Shown: positions 7,834-16,804 of the stretch, in pieces
Numbering within the stretch: the stretch's first letter is position 1
How the letters are laid out: each line of letters opens with the position of its first letter
Assembly: GCF_012027495.1 (NCBI RefSeq)
Contig: NZ_SNUK01000001.1
Location: 372,001 to 436,000, forward strand
Reading direction: 5' to 3'
Length of the DNA: 64,000 bases
Source of the DNA: Thermococcus sp. JdF3
GTDB taxonomy: Archaea > Methanobacteriota_B > Thermococci > Thermococcales > Thermococcaceae
Notes under the pieces: model-generated
The model's database searches: none
Told to the model about the DNA's origin: nothing
Seen by the model: only the letters and a program-made list of their open reading frames with translations
Translations under genes and position numbers: made by a program

Positions 7834-8334
7834 TCACTCCCGGCTCTTCACAACTTTCCTGCGGTACTCTTCCACAACGTCGCCGTACTCCCTGAGGAGG
7901 AACCCCTTCGTCACGGGCTCCCCCTCGGGATGGTCGATGCCGGGGCAGAAGGAGTCCTGTTTGACGTAGATTTCCATCTTTTTTCCGTGCTTCACGAAGA
8001 CGAATGGGTAGAGCCTGCACGCGAGGGGTCGGTGGTCGTAGATTTTGCAGCGCATGGTCTCGGGATCAAGGAAAACGCAGCCCCCGTCGAAGGGACGCTT
8101 TTTGAGGGCGTAGCTGAGGAACTTGTCCCCGCGGTAGAACATCTTATCGTAGTCCACGAATTCCCAGGCACTGTAGCCCAGTTCCTCTATCCTGGCTATA
8201 TCCTCATCCCGGATGGGTATCTCCAGCTCGTAGCAGCATTTCCCGCAGTTTTCGAGGCACTTAAATTTAAAGGTGGGGTCGTGCTCGACCTCCAGGGTCT
8301 CGAGGTCGATGGTGGCGACCCACCGCCTCTCCAA
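7834..8334 (-). CDS. YkgJ-family cysteine-cluster protein
   Basis: A 166-residue protein with the YkgJ/Fli-B type cysteine cluster: C26-x3-C30-x2-C33-C34 near the N-terminus, a middle CVFLDPETMRCKIYDHRPLACRLYPF block, and a late cysteine in SFCPG. The family is thought to bind zinc or an iron-sulfur cluster; the function is not settled. It starts with TTG (8334) behind GGGGGTGAGGGG, which overlaps the stop of the preceding Lrp-like gene, so it is translationally coupled in the srp54 operon. Confidence 0.85.
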   Translation of the reverse strand: MERRWVATIDLETLEVEHDPTFKFKCLENCGKCCYELEIPIRDEDIARIEELGYSAWEFVDYDKMFYRGDKFLSYALKKRPFDGGCVFLDPETMRCKIYDHRPLACRLYPFVFVKHGKKMEIYVKQDSFCPGIDHPEGEPVTKGFLLREYGDVVEEYRRKVVKSRE

Positions 8335-8338
8335 CCCC

Positions 8339-8578
8339 TCACCCCCTGTAGGAGCTCGCTATCAGCGTCTCCGTCATTTCGATGTTCTTTATCCTCCTCA
8401 GAACCTCGTCGTGGAACCTGTCCAGCTCATCTATGCTGCCGACCTCCACGCGGAGAATCAGGTCGTACTCCCCATAGACCCTGTATATCTCGTTTATCTT
8501 CTCGTTGCCCCGGAGTATCTCATAGACCTTCTCCTCGGTTCCGGGCTTAACAACAACCAGGACAAACGCTTCCATCAT
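8339..8578 (-). CDS. Stand-alone Lrp/AsnC ligand-binding (RAM) domain protein
   Basis: A 79-residue protein that is only the RAM domain of Lrp/AsnC regulators, without a helix-turn-helix. It has the strand-helix-strand-strand-helix-strand pattern ([19 protein letters not shown], then [19 protein letters not shown]). Such single-domain proteins form rings and can bind amino acids or mix with full-length Lrp proteins. The ATG overlaps the srp54 stop (ATGA), so it is translationally coupled to SRP54. Confidence 0.88.
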   Translation of the reverse strand: MMEAFVLVVVKPGTEEKVYEILRGNEKINEIYRVYGEYDLILRVEVGSIDELDRFHDEVLRRIKNIEMTETLIASSYRG

Positions 8579-9921
8579 ATTCCGAACCCCCCGAAGTTAA
8601 ACCTCTTGGCCATCTTGGCCAGCTTCCTCTTGTCCATGCTCTTGAACATCTTCTTCATCTGATTGTACTGGTTGAGGAGCTCCCTTACTTCGGCGGTGCT
8701 GGTTCCCGAGCCGCGGGCTATGCGTTTGATCCTCGAGTAGTTGATTATCTCCGGGTGCTCGAGCTCCTCCTCGGTCATGGAATCCATGATTATCCTGTAC
8801 CTCCGGAGCTTCTCCTCACCCACCCTGACGGCGTCATCCGGCAGGGAGTAGCCCAGTCCCGGGATCATCTGAAGAACCTGCTTCAGCGGTCCCATCTTCT
8901 GCATCGCCTCGAGCTGGGCGTACATGTCCTTCAGGTTGAACTTACCCTTGAGGAACTTCTCCAGGTCTTCCTCGCTGACGGCCTGCTGTTTCTGGAGCTC
9001 CTCGAGCTTCTCCAGAAGTCCCTCGATGTCTCCCATTCCCAGGAGCCGCGAAACAAAGCGCTTCGGGTCGAAGGCTTCGAGGTCGTCTATCCTCTCGCCA
9101 ACACCGATGAACTTTATCGGGGCGCCAGTTGCGGCGACGGCCGAGAGGGCCCCACCCCCCTTGGCCGAACCGTCGAGCTTGGTGACTATTATCGAGCCTA
9201 TTGGCGTTGCCTCTTTGAATGCCAGGGCCTGGTTATACGCCTGCTGCCCGATTGTTCCGTCTATGACAAGTATGACCTCGTGGGGCTTTATAGCCTGGCT
9301 TATCTGCTTCATCTCCTCTATAAGGCCGGACTCCTCCTTGTGCCTTCCTGCGGAGTCAACGATTATGACATCCACGTCCTTTTCCCTGAAGTATTCGACG
9401 CCCTCGCGGGCAAGTTTGACCGCGTCCTTCTCCTCGGGATCGCCGGAGACCTCTATTCCGTACGGTTCGAGGAGCTGCTTGAGCTGGTAGTAAGCGCCCG
9501 GACGCCAGGTGTCCGAGCAGACGACACCCACCTTATAGCCCCTCTTCTGGAGGTGCCTCGCAAGTTTCGCCACGCTGGTTGTTTTACCTGAACCCTGGAT
9601 TCCAACGGTGAGCAGGACGGTGGGCTTCTCCTTCACCTCGAGGGGCTTGGCCTCCTTTCCGAGAAATTTGGTCAGCTCCTCGTAGACTATCTGGATTATG
9701 TGCTCCTTCTTTGAGGCTCCTGCAGGGGGCTCCTCCTCAAGGGCCCTCTTTTCTATGGTTTTGGTCAGCTGGAGAACGAGCCTTACGTTAACGTCCGCCT
9801 GGATGAGTGCCCTCTGTATATCTCGCACTACCTCCTTTATCGTCGCCTCGTCCACGGTCTTCGAGCGGGCGAGCTTTTTCAGGGCGCTGTTCAGTGCCTT
9901 CCCAAGCTTCTCTAGGGCCAT
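8575..9921 (-). CDS. srp54: Signal recognition particle protein SRP54
   Basis: GTPase subunit of the signal recognition particle that binds signal peptides and 7S RNA and docks with FtsY; 448 residues, normal length. The N domain covers residues about 1-85. The G domain has the P-loop [13 protein letters not shown], the DSAGR box, [11 protein letters not shown] and a [12 protein letters not shown] end. The M domain is methionine-rich ([24 protein letters not shown]). The ATG is preceded by GGTGAGAGAAA. It is the first gene of an operon with the RAM-domain and YkgJ proteins. Confidence 0.97.
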   Translation of the reverse strand: MALEKLGKALNSALKKLARSKTVDEATIKEVVRDIQRALIQADVNVRLVLQLTKTIEKRALEEEPPAGASKKEHIIQIVYEELTKFLGKEAKPLEVKEKPTVLLTVGIQGSGKTTSVAKLARHLQKRGYKVGVVCSDTWRPGAYYQLKQLLEPYGIEVSGDPEEKDAVKLAREGVEYFREKDVDVIIVDSAGRHKEESGLIEEMKQISQAIKPHEVILVIDGTIGQQAYNQALAFKEATPIGSIIVTKLDGSAKGGGALSAVAATGAPIKFIGVGERIDDLEAFDPKRFVSRLLGMGDIEGLLEKLEELQKQQAVSEEDLEKFLKGKFNLKDMYAQLEAMQKMGPLKQVLQMIPGLGYSLPDDAVRVGEEKLRRYRIIMDSMTEEELEHPEIINYSRIKRIARGSGTSTAEVRELLNQYNQMKKMFKSMDKRKLAKMAKRFNFGGFGI

Positions 9922-10201
9922 TTTCTCTCACCGTAGTGATGGCGTCTCCAAAGTTTATAAACAGTTGGGTCGGTTCCCGGAACAATGCAATGTTCTAATG
10001 TGCGCTTTCTCCATAATCGGGAACGTCAGAGCAGATTTCATCGAACATATATGTGCATTTAACTACAAAGGCGGACGACGCTGCTTTTTTGAAGGAGTAA
10101 AGAACTCTAGAGGTCATTTGTGGAAATTTGCGGGCCGACAAAGCTTTTAAACCTCTACAGAACCATATATTACTGGGAATGGCGGAACGGAGGTGACACA
10201 G

Positions 10202-10312
10202 ATGATGTGGATGGCCCATCTGTACGGGTACATGCTCGAGAGGGAGATGGAGAGGAGGAAGCGTAAGTCCATCCCCGAGGAGCTCGCGTACGTTGAAACG
10301 CTGAGGGCTTGA
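10202..10312 (+). CDS. Small conserved-looking protein (36 aa)
   Basis: An open frame of 36 residues beginning MMWMAHLYGYMLEREME, with a very strong ribosome binding site GGAGGTGA at 10189-10196, five bases before the first ATG (eight before the second). A TATA-like GCTTTTAAAC at 10142-10151 places a transcription start near 10172. The protein would be an amphipathic helix with a highly charged middle (EREMERRKRK) and a PEELAYVETLRA end. The signals are as good as those of the ribosomal genes here. No family is recognised; a DNA/RNA- or protein-binding micropeptide is possible. Confidence 0.65.
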   Translation: MMWMAHLYGYMLEREMERRKRKSIPEELAYVETLRA

Positions 10313-10370
10313 TGGTTGAATCATCCCTCACTTTAATAAGGTGCGGTTCTATTTTTACCCCGGTGGTGTC

Positions 10371-11234
10371 ATGAGGATTCACTACGAGTGCATTGCCTGT
10401 GCTGTTAATCAGGCTCAGAAAATAACAGAAATGAGTGCAGGAGACTTTGAAAAGCGCAGGAGGGCCATGCTTTTCGTGGCTGGAAAACTCGGTGAGCTCT
10501 TCGGAGAGGATTCTATTCCCGCGGTGAGCGGGGGCATGCTATTCCTTGAACTGTACCGCTTCCTTGGGGACGATGACCCGTTCAGCGGTTACAAGGAGAC
10601 CTCCACAAAGCTGGCCCGAAGGGCGGCCGGGGATCTCGGGGTTCCCGGGGACTTCAAAACCGCCCTCAAGCTGGCGATAGCGGGCAACATCATAGACTTC
10701 GCCGTTGGCTACGACCCCTCAAAGATAGAGAAGGACATCATTGGAGTAACCGGGGAGGAGCTTAGCATAGACCACAGCGATGAGCTTCTCAGGGCGCTCG
10801 AGAACGCCGGGGTGCTGCTCTACCTCACCGATAACTGCGGGGAGGTGTACTTTGACAGGTTGTTGCTCAAGTTCATACGCGGGAGATTTCCTGGCCTGAG
10901 GATATACGTGGCCGCGAAGGACGGCCCAATAATCAATGACGCCACGGTCGGGGACCTGCTGGAGGCGGGGTTCGACGAGTTTGCTGGGGTCGTCTCCACG
11001 GGCTCCCGGCTCCCTGGTACTCCCCTGGAATACGCCTCCGAGGAGTTCCGGAGAATCTTCAACGCCGCCGACGTCATAATTGCCAAGGGACAGGCCAACT
11101 TTGAGACCCTGAGCGACTTGGGGGACAGTAGGGTGTTCTTCCTCCTCAAGGCCAAGTGCCCTCCAATCGCCCGCGAGCTTGGTGTCGAGAGGGGCTCACT
11201 GCTCTGTGTGAGGGGCGGAAAAATAGACGATTGA
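10371..11234 (+). CDS. DUF89 (ARMT1-like) damage-control phosphatase
   Basis: A 287-residue protein of the DUF89 family, metal-dependent phosphatases believed to hydrolyse damaged or surplus sugar phosphates. The N-terminus carries the YECIACAVNQA cysteine pair of the archaeal subfamily. The active-site features are the LTDNCGEVYFDRLL strand-loop (metal-binding aspartate and asparagine) and the AKGQANFE motif near residue 245. The ATG at 10371 follows GGTGGTGTC; an upstream in-frame start would overlap this site. It has its own promoter (ACTTTAATAAGG near 10330). Confidence 0.88.
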   Translation: MRIHYECIACAVNQAQKITEMSAGDFEKRRRAMLFVAGKLGELFGEDSIPAVSGGMLFLELYRFLGDDDPFSGYKETSTKLARRAAGDLGVPGDFKTALKLAIAGNIIDFAVGYDPSKIEKDIIGVTGEELSIDHSDELLRALENAGVLLYLTDNCGEVYFDRLLLKFIRGRFPGLRIYVAAKDGPIINDATVGDLLEAGFDEFAGVVSTGSRLPGTPLEYASEEFRRIFNAADVIIAKGQANFETLSDLGDSRVFFLLKAKCPPIARELGVERGSLLCVRGGKIDD

Positions 11235-11308
11235 CGATATTATCTTTGACGAATGTCTATTAGAAACCTTTTTATATTTTCAAGTGGTATATGCTCATGG
11301 TGATATCT

Positions 11309-11518
11309 ATGACAACGATAATTCGGAAAGATGCGGAAAGGTTTTTGAGGGAGTTAAAGGCTCATTACGGCGATGCCTGGAGGATGCCGCGCAGTAACTA
11401 CCTGTCCAAGCCAGATTTTGTTGTGGTCGACCCCAAGAGCGGCAAAAAGACAAAAGTAAGCTTCGTTTCCCTTGACGATGGTGAGGTCGTCGGTGTCGTT
11501 TACGACGACCTTGGCTGA
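11309..11518 (+). CDS. Hypothetical protein (69 aa)
   Basis: A 69-residue protein starting MTTIIRKDAERF at the ATG preceded by GGTGATATCT; earlier in-frame starts overlap the likely TATA/transcription start region (CTTTTTATATTT at about 11268). One long N-terminal amphipathic helix is followed by four short beta strands (DFVVVDPKSGKKTKVSFVSL, then EVVGVVYDDLG). I do not recognise a family. It is monocistronic between the DUF89 and helical-repeat genes. Confidence 0.7.
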   Translation: MTTIIRKDAERFLRELKAHYGDAWRMPRSNYLSKPDFVVVDPKSGKKTKVSFVSLDDGEVVGVVYDDLG

Positions 11519-11608
11519 ACTTTCGCTTTTTGACTAATTGTGCCTGTTCTGTTTTGACCGTTGGAAACCATTAAATACTTCCGTGTCGTAAATTTTCCGG
11601 TGGAAATA

Positions 11609-12910
11609 ATGGCGGCTGACGTTTATCGCGAGGCTCTGCGACTGGCCTCCGACATAAGGGATAAGTATCTGCGAGCGGTTACCTACGCTAAAATTGGGTA
11701 CTACATGTATCGGGTTAAAGACCCCGAATACAAAAGCGCTTTTAAGTACGCCGTAAATGCCGCGTCCATAATAGAGAATCCCGTAGTGATGGCAAAGGCC
11801 CTCATAGAGATCGCATTCTATTTGAATTCGGTAAACCCCAAAACCGCGATGAAGGTGTTTCAGCAGGCACATGATGCGATTGTTGGGTTTCCCCAGCCTG
11901 TGAGGGATGACCTGCTTCTGGAACTTGTATCGAAACTTCTGAACCTCGAGCGGATTGACGATGCGTTCTTTTATGCCGGTGACATTAAGGATCAGGTAAA
12001 GCGGAACGACAGTTTGCTCAAAATACTCGGGGCGTACCTCCAACGTGGCAACATGCGCAGGGCCAGACTTGTCGTTGAGGGCATTGAGGGTGAACCGTGG
12101 CACTCCATCGCCGCGGTTGAGACCATAAAAACCCACCTCAAAAGGGAGGAGTTTGGAAGCGCGATCAGGGTGCTCTCGGAGCTTAAGAGCGAGTACTGGC
12201 TTGGAGAGGCGATGAGGGAAGTTGCGGTTCATCTCAAACACTCCGACGTTCCGAAGGCCACCTACGAGAAGTTCGTTGATATAGCGCTGTCTCTCTCGGG
12301 CGAGACAGGTTTTGATGTGCTGAAATCCCTTCTTGTTGGGCTGGGCAACCAGGGGGAACTGGACTTTGTGATGAACATCGTGGAGAAGCTTCCCCCGGAG
12401 CAGCGCTGGGCCGTCCTTGAGGGCATAGTGGAAACCTCACTCGACAAGACAGACGTCCTCTCCGGACTCCTTGACCGTGTCGAGGGGGAAGAGTTTGAAC
12501 AACTGGCCGGACGCATAATGGTGGGACTTCTCTCAGGGAACATCGATCGGAGGTACGTTGACCTGGTCAGGAGGATTGGAGACGCGACTAAAGACGACGC
12601 GGTCCGGGTCAAAGTCGCCACGTACCTCTCCAAGCTTGGAGACTTTGACGGTGCATGGGAATTCGCCTCCCGCGTTCGCGGCCACTACCTCCGCTCGTTG
12701 GCCTTTGGCAGCATAGCCGTGGCGAAGCTCAATGCAGGGGATATAGACGGGGCCATTGACGCCGCCCTCGAGGTGAAGGACGCCAAGTGGGGCTCCTGGC
12801 TTCTCAGCGAGATACTGACGAAGATACTGGAACTCCAGACTGATGGTGAGGTTAGGGAGGACATTGAGGAACGGGCGGAGTACCAGAGGGGGCTCTGGGA
12901 AAAGGGCTAA
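11609..12910 (+). CDS. Alpha-helical (TPR-like) repeat protein
   Basis: A 433-residue protein made entirely of helix pairs of about 33-36 residues with the recurring pattern A-x2-A-x2-I-x-D-x3-R (ALRLASDIRDKYLRAVTYAKI, then DGAWEFASRVRGHYLRSLAF). It resembles the TPR/HEAT-type repeats found in many Thermococcales proteins and would act as a protein-binding scaffold. The ATG at 11609 follows GGTGGAAATA. No signal peptide, so it is cytoplasmic. It shares the repeat style with the minus-strand protein at 15721-16803. Partner unknown. Confidence 0.75.
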   Translation: MAADVYREALRLASDIRDKYLRAVTYAKIGYYMYRVKDPEYKSAFKYAVNAASIIENPVVMAKALIEIAFYLNSVNPKTAMKVFQQAHDAIVGFPQPVRDDLLLELVSKLLNLERIDDAFFYAGDIKDQVKRNDSLLKILGAYLQRGNMRRARLVVEGIEGEPWHSIAAVETIKTHLKREEFGSAIRVLSELKSEYWLGEAMREVAVHLKHSDVPKATYEKFVDIALSLSGETGFDVLKSLLVGLGNQGELDFVMNIVEKLPPEQRWAVLEGIVETSLDKTDVLSGLLDRVEGEEFEQLAGRIMVGLLSGNIDRRYVDLVRRIGDATKDDAVRVKVATYLSKLGDFDGAWEFASRVRGHYLRSLAFGSIAVAKLNAGDIDGAIDAALEVKDAKWGSWLLSEILTKILELQTDGEVREDIEERAEYQRGLWEKG

Positions 12911-12950
12911 CGTTTTAAGACCGCCGCCCTTTCATCTTCCAGGTGATGCT

Positions 12951-13754
12951 ATGCCGAGGATAGCCATTATTGGAGGTTCCGGAGTATACGACCCCAAGCT
13001 GCTTCAGAACGTCAGGGAGGAGTTCGTGAACACCCCCTATGGAAGGGTCAGGGTGAAGATCGGGGAGTACGACGGGGAGGAGATAGCCTTCCTCGCGAGG
13101 CACGGTGAGGGGCACAGCGTTCCACCGCACAAGATAAACTACCGCGCCAACATCTGGGCGCTCTACGAGCTCGGTGTGGAGAGGATTCTTTCCACGTCTG
13201 CCGTCGGCTCCCTCAACGAGGCCATGAAGCCGGGTGACTTCGTCGTTCTCGACCAGCTTCTGGACTTTACCAAGACAAGGCACTACACATTCTACGACGG
13301 TGACGAGAGCCCCCACGACAGGAAGTTCGTTGCCCACGTCGATTTCACCGACCCATACTGCCCCGAGCTCAGGAAGGCACTGATAACTGCCGCCAAGGAG
13401 CTTGGCTTTGACTATCACCCAACGGGCACCTACGCCTGCATGGAGGGTCCGAGGTTCGAGACTAGGGCGGAGATACGGGCGCTCAAGATACTCGGCGCCG
13501 ATCTGGTCGGCATGACCCAGTGCCCCGAGGCCGCCTTGGCTAGGGAGCTGGAGATGTGCTACGCCAGCGTCGCCATCGTCACCAACTTCGCCGCCGGCAT
13601 AAGCACTCAGAAGCTCACCCACACCGAGGTCGTCGAACTTATGGCCAAGAAGAGCGAGGAGATAAAGTACCTCCTCATGAAGTCCATCAAGTACATCCCG
13701 AAGGAGAGGCACTGTGGGTGTAAGGACGCCCTGAAGGGTGCGACCGGGGAATGA
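12951..13754 (+). CDS. Purine nucleoside phosphorylase (MTAP/PNP family; guanosine phosphorylase)
   Basis: A 267-residue type II nucleoside phosphorylase that splits purine nucleosides with phosphate. Motifs are IIGGSGVYD, the phosphate-binding RHGEGHSVPPHKINYRAN, TSAVGSLNE, ACMEGPRFETRAEIR and GMTQCPEAALARE. The base-binding strand reads VTNFAAGI, with asparagine where methylthioadenosine phosphorylases usually have aspartate, which favours 6-oxopurines such as guanosine. A C-terminal CGC motif (HCGCKD) matches the thermostabilising CxC of Pyrococcus enzymes. With the uridine phosphorylase at 16805 it fits the Thermococcus pentose-bisphosphate route of nucleoside degradation; this assignment is inference from order and family. 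Confidence 0.88.
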   Translation: MPRIAIIGGSGVYDPKLLQNVREEFVNTPYGRVRVKIGEYDGEEIAFLARHGEGHSVPPHKINYRANIWALYELGVERILSTSAVGSLNEAMKPGDFVVLDQLLDFTKTRHYTFYDGDESPHDRKFVAHVDFTDPYCPELRKALITAAKELGFDYHPTGTYACMEGPRFETRAEIRALKILGADLVGMTQCPEAALARELEMCYASVAIVTNFAAGISTQKLTHTEVVELMAKKSEEIKYLLMKSIKYIPKERHCGCKDALKGATGE

Positions 13755-13799
13755 CTCCCCTGCTATTTTTTCTTCATCGCTGAAACCTTCAGTACCCGC

Positions 13800-13827
13800 G
13801 TTTTGAACCAGAGGTTAACGAAAGGTT
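13800..13827. promoter_or_regulatory. SurR operator upstream of CoA-disulfide/sulfur reductase
   Basis: GTTTTGAACCAGAGGTT (13800-13816) matches the extended SurR site GTTn3AACn5GTT exactly. A further AAC-n5-GTT unit (13817-13827) continues it with an 11-base period. The repeat runs into the likely BRE/TATA element (GGTTAAAATC, about 13824-13833) of the gene starting at 13878. SurR is the redox-responsive regulator of Thermococcales that releases DNA when sulfur oxidises its CxxC; its P. furiosus targets include the NAD(P)H sulfur reductase gene. The SurR gene itself is not in the window. Confidence 0.8.
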
Positions 13828-13877
13828 AAAATCCTTTGGTGTGTAAATATAGCCGAAAACCTTTAGGGGGGTCTAAC

Positions 13878-15215
13878 ATGAAGTACGATGTTGTTATCAT
13901 AGGAGCGAGCGCCGGGGGCCTGACCACAGCGATCTCGGCCCGGAAGTTCTACCCCGACAAAAGCGTTTTGGTCATCAAGAGGGAAGATATCGCCATGATT
14001 CCATGTGGCATCCCGTACATCTTTGGCACGCTGAATAGTGTTGACGATGACATTCTCCCGGTCGAGAAGTTCCTGGAGCCTCTTGGCGTGGACATATTGA
14101 CGGATGAGGTTACTGAGATCGACCCGAGGGCAAAGCTCGTGAGGACTGCCTCAGGGAAGGAGATCGCCTGGGAGAAGCTCGTCCTTGCGACCGGTTCAAA
14201 ACCCGTGAAGCCGGAGTTCCCGGGCTCGGAGCTGGAGGGAGTCTACACCGTCCCGAAAGACTACCGCTACCTGAAGGAGTTCCGCGAGAGGGTTAAAACT
14301 GCGGAGCGGGTCGTCATCGTTGGCGGCGGCTTCATAGCCCTCGAGGTCGGCGATGAGATAAGAAAGCTCGGAAAGGACGTGACGATTCTCGTGAGGAGCA
14401 GGCTCCTGAGAAGCTCCTTCGATAGGGAGTTCAGCGAGATGGTCGCGGAACGGCTTGAGGAGAGGGGCATAAAGGTCGTCTATGGGCAGGTTGAGCGGAT
14501 CCTTGGTGGGGAAAGTGTCGAGCGGGTGAGGCTCATCGACGGAAGCGAGCTCCCCGCGGACCTCGTTATATTCTCCATCGGCTACCGCCCGAACGTTGAC
14601 CTGGCGGTCAAGGCGGGCCTCAAGGTTACGCGCTACGGCATCTGGACCGACGAATACATGAGAACCTCTCACCCGGACATCTTTGCCGTCGGCGACTGCG
14701 TGGAGCACAGGGACTTCTTCACGGGCAAGCCCTACGGTCTGATGCTTGCTTCGACCGCCACCTTCGAAGCCAGAATAGCCGGTGCGAACCTCTTCAAGCT
14801 TCAGATAGTTCGCGAGAACAGAAGGACGATAGGCGTTTACTCCACCCACGTTGCGGGACTCACACTGGCCGCCGCTGGGCTGACGGAGGAGGCCGCCAAG
14901 AGGGAAGGCTTCGAGGTCATAGTTGGCTATGGAAAAGGCCCCGACAGGCATCCGGCGAAGTTCCAGGACACCTCGATAGTGACGGTTAAGCTCATCTTCT
15001 CCCGCGACAGGGGAGCGATACTCGGGGCACAGATAGCTGGTGGAAAGAGCGTTGGTGAGATGATAAACATTCTCGCCCTCGCGATACAGAAGAGACTCAC
15101 CGCGAGCGAGCTCTACACCCTCCAGATAGCGACCCACCCGCTCCTAACGGCTTCTCCTGTTGGCTACCAGATACTCCAAGCGGCTGAGGATGCGTTGGCG
15201 AAGCTGAGAACCTGA
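13878..15215 (+). CDS. CoA-disulfide reductase / NAD(P)H:sulfur oxidoreductase
   Basis: FAD-dependent pyridine nucleotide-disulfide oxidoreductase of 445 residues. The N-terminal FAD site is VVIIGASAGGLT. The single redox cysteine is C43 (MIPCGIPY), as in CoA-disulfide reductases and the Thermococcales NAD(P)H sulfur reductase. The NAD(P) site is VVIVGGGFIALEVG, the second FAD motif is IFAVGDCVE, and a C-terminal dimerisation domain follows. It uses NAD(P)H to reduce CoA disulfides, polysulfide or sulfur. The start follows AGGGGGGTCTAAC. The perfect SurR site upstream supports a role in the sulfur response. Confidence 0.93.
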   Translation: MKYDVVIIGASAGGLTTAISARKFYPDKSVLVIKREDIAMIPCGIPYIFGTLNSVDDDILPVEKFLEPLGVDILTDEVTEIDPRAKLVRTASGKEIAWEKLVLATGSKPVKPEFPGSELEGVYTVPKDYRYLKEFRERVKTAERVVIVGGGFIALEVGDEIRKLGKDVTILVRSRLLRSSFDREFSEMVAERLEERGIKVVYGQVERILGGESVERVRLIDGSELPADLVIFSIGYRPNVDLAVKAGLKVTRYGIWTDEYMRTSHPDIFAVGDCVEHRDFFTGKPYGLMLASTATFEARIAGANLFKLQIVRENRRTIGVYSTHVAGLTLAAAGLTEEAAKREGFEVIVGYGKGPDRHPAKFQDTSIVTVKLIFSRDRGAILGAQIAGGKSVGEMINILALAIQKRLTASELYTLQIATHPLLTASPVGYQILQAAEDALAKLRT

Positions 15216-15404
15216 GGGGTCGTGCGGTTTCACTTCCCTTTTGTTTGCTCTATTTGGAGAACACTTGAGCAACGCGTTTGCCGGGATCGGGTTTTCTTAG
15301 AAGGTGATTCTGCGGACTTACGCCGGGAACAAAAGTCACCCGCGGGAAGCTCCACAAAAGACGCACATAATACCTGCCCGGAAAGCCTTGCCGGAGAATT
15401 GGAA

Positions 15405-15482
15405 TGGTGCGGTGGCCGGGATTTGAACCCGGGCCAGCGGCGTGGCAGGCCGCTGTCCTAGACCAGGCTAGACTACCACCGC
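15405..15482 (-). tRNA. tRNA-Gly (anticodon GCC)
   Basis: Minus strand: acceptor GCGGTGG pairs with CCACCGC, anticodon stem GCGGC/GCCGC closes CTGCCAC (anticodon GCC), T-arm GGGTTCAAATCCC, encoded CCA at 15405-15407. It is divergent from tRNA-Arg at 15589; the gap has TATA-like TTTATAAA elements for both. Confidence 0.97.
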
Positions 15483-15588
15483 ACTCCGCGGCCCGTTACA
15501 TACTCACCTGCGGGTGATTTATAAATCTTTCGGTCCCGCGGGACGGTTAAATTTATAAAGCGTTCTCCGGAAGGTTTAGCTGGCAAGT

Positions 15589-15666
15589 GCCCCGGTGGCC
15601 TAGTCTGGATAGGGCGCAAGGCTGCGGACCTTGAGGTCCGGGGTTCGAATCCCCGCCGGGGCGCCA
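15589..15666 (+). tRNA. tRNA-Arg (anticodon GCG)
   Basis: Acceptor GCCCCGG/CCGGGGC, anticodon stem CAAGG/CCTTG closing CTGCGGA (anticodon GCG), T-arm GGGGTTCGAATCCCC, encoded CCA at 15664-15666. A TATA element TTTATAAAG lies at about 15552-15560. Confidence 0.97.
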
Positions 15667-15711
15667 CAATCCCTGTTCTAACCGCTGACGTGTTTCCCCG
15701 AATGTCCCTTC

Positions 15712-15718
15712 AAAAAAA
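15712..15718 (-). terminator. U-tract terminator of the helical-repeat gene
   Basis: A run of seven A on the plus strand (T7 on the minus strand) directly after the stop codon of the minus-strand gene ending at 15721. Oligo-U tracts are the usual archaeal termination signal; no strong hairpin precedes it. Confidence 0.55.
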
Positions 15719-15720
15719 GT

Positions 15721-16803
15721 TCACGACTTAATGAGTGAACCCTTCTCTATGCGTTTTCCCAGCTCGAAGAGGCTTTTTGAGGTTTTTCTCAGGCCATCAT
15801 CGCCGGTACGTTTAGCCTCGTTCAGCATTTCAAACGCCAGGAACTTCAAAATCCTGCCGAGCTTCCATTCATCCGTGGCCCAGAGAAGGGTTCTTCTAAG
15901 GAAGTCCTCCCTCACACCCTTCCTCTTTGTGGCTTCGTAGATAACCAAAAGTCTGGTCGCGGGGTTGTACACCTTGGAGAGATAGTACGGTATCCTGTTT
16001 TCGTCCTCGGGGTGAACCCCGATTAGTGCTGCCCCCAGCATGTCCGCTCGCACCAGTTCCTCGAATATCTTCTCGGCGGTCTCAACGTTGCCCCTTTTGA
16101 GATACCTCATTCCAATCTCTTCCAGCAGGGCGCTTCTCATGGGCTCGGCCAGCCCCTTGGCGAGTTTCCTTGCCCCCTCGAGGTCTCCCCCATCGATGAG
16201 CTTGAGTATGTACTCTGAGACGTACTCGGTTTTCTCGGTATTTTCCCCCGCGAAAACCGGCTTTGGGGGGGTTCTGCCCTCGAGCCTTTTTTCAAACCGC
16301 GGTATTATTCCCATCTTCATTTCGCCTTTGATCGGCAGAATTTTGGCGCCCGGCATTATCTTTCCGTCCTTGTACGCCAGTCCGTACGGGAGGGGCTTCA
16401 GATCCTCGATGTCGCGGTCAGTGAGATCGAGCTCACTCAGCCTTACCTCTGAAACGCCTTTCTGTATGATGCTCTTTGCGAGGTAGTTGCTCACAGTCCT
16501 AAATGCCTTTTTCCGTGTGAACTGATTTGTTATCATCCTCGCCGCCTCGAGGGCTGCTTTGAAGTTCCCCGCCTTTGAAAATAAATACGAGAGGGAGCGC
16601 AGGGCCTCGTCTCTTATGGTGGGGGCCACGATTCTTTGGGCTATCTCCAGGGCCCTCTCGGGGTTTTCGGCGTAGGCCTCGGCCACCCATTTGAAGGCGT
16701 AGTCGCGCCAGTATCTGTCGGTTATGTCCTCTGCAATGTTTAGGGCCTCTTCTCGTTTTCTCTCTGCCAGCAGGCTTTTGACGGTGAGGAGTTTTGTGTC
16801 CAT
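15721..16803 (-). CDS. Alpha-helical (TPR-like) repeat protein
   Basis: A 360-residue protein with two blocks of helical repeats (residues about 1-115 and 190-350) separated by a proline- and charge-rich linker (DRDIEDLKPLPYGLAYKDGK and following). Repeat units such as ALNIAEDITDRYWRDYAFKW and ALEIAQRIVAPTIRDEALRS have the same spacing as in the protein at 11609-12910. It starts one base upstream of the udp stop (ATG at 16803, previous gene ends 16805), so it is the second gene of a uridine phosphorylase operon. Probably a cytoplasmic scaffold; no catalytic motif is visible. Confidence 0.75.
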   Translation of the reverse strand: MDTKLLTVKSLLAERKREEALNIAEDITDRYWRDYAFKWVAEAYAENPERALEIAQRIVAPTIRDEALRSLSYLFSKAGNFKAALEAARMITNQFTRKKAFRTVSNYLAKSIIQKGVSEVRLSELDLTDRDIEDLKPLPYGLAYKDGKIMPGAKILPIKGEMKMGIIPRFEKRLEGRTPPKPVFAGENTEKTEYVSEYILKLIDGGDLEGARKLAKGLAEPMRSALLEEIGMRYLKRGNVETAEKIFEELVRADMLGAALIGVHPEDENRIPYYLSKVYNPATRLLVIYEATKRKGVREDFLRRTLLWATDEWKLGRILKFLAFEMLNEAKRTGDDGLRKTSKSLFELGKRIEKGSLIKS

Positions 16804-16804
16804 A

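Noticed and set aside
10015-10070. Palindromic ACATATATGT and repeated GGGAAC near the srp54 promoter, considered as operators
   Set aside because: Short, AT-rich and not placed at a clear TATA element; could not be separated from chance.
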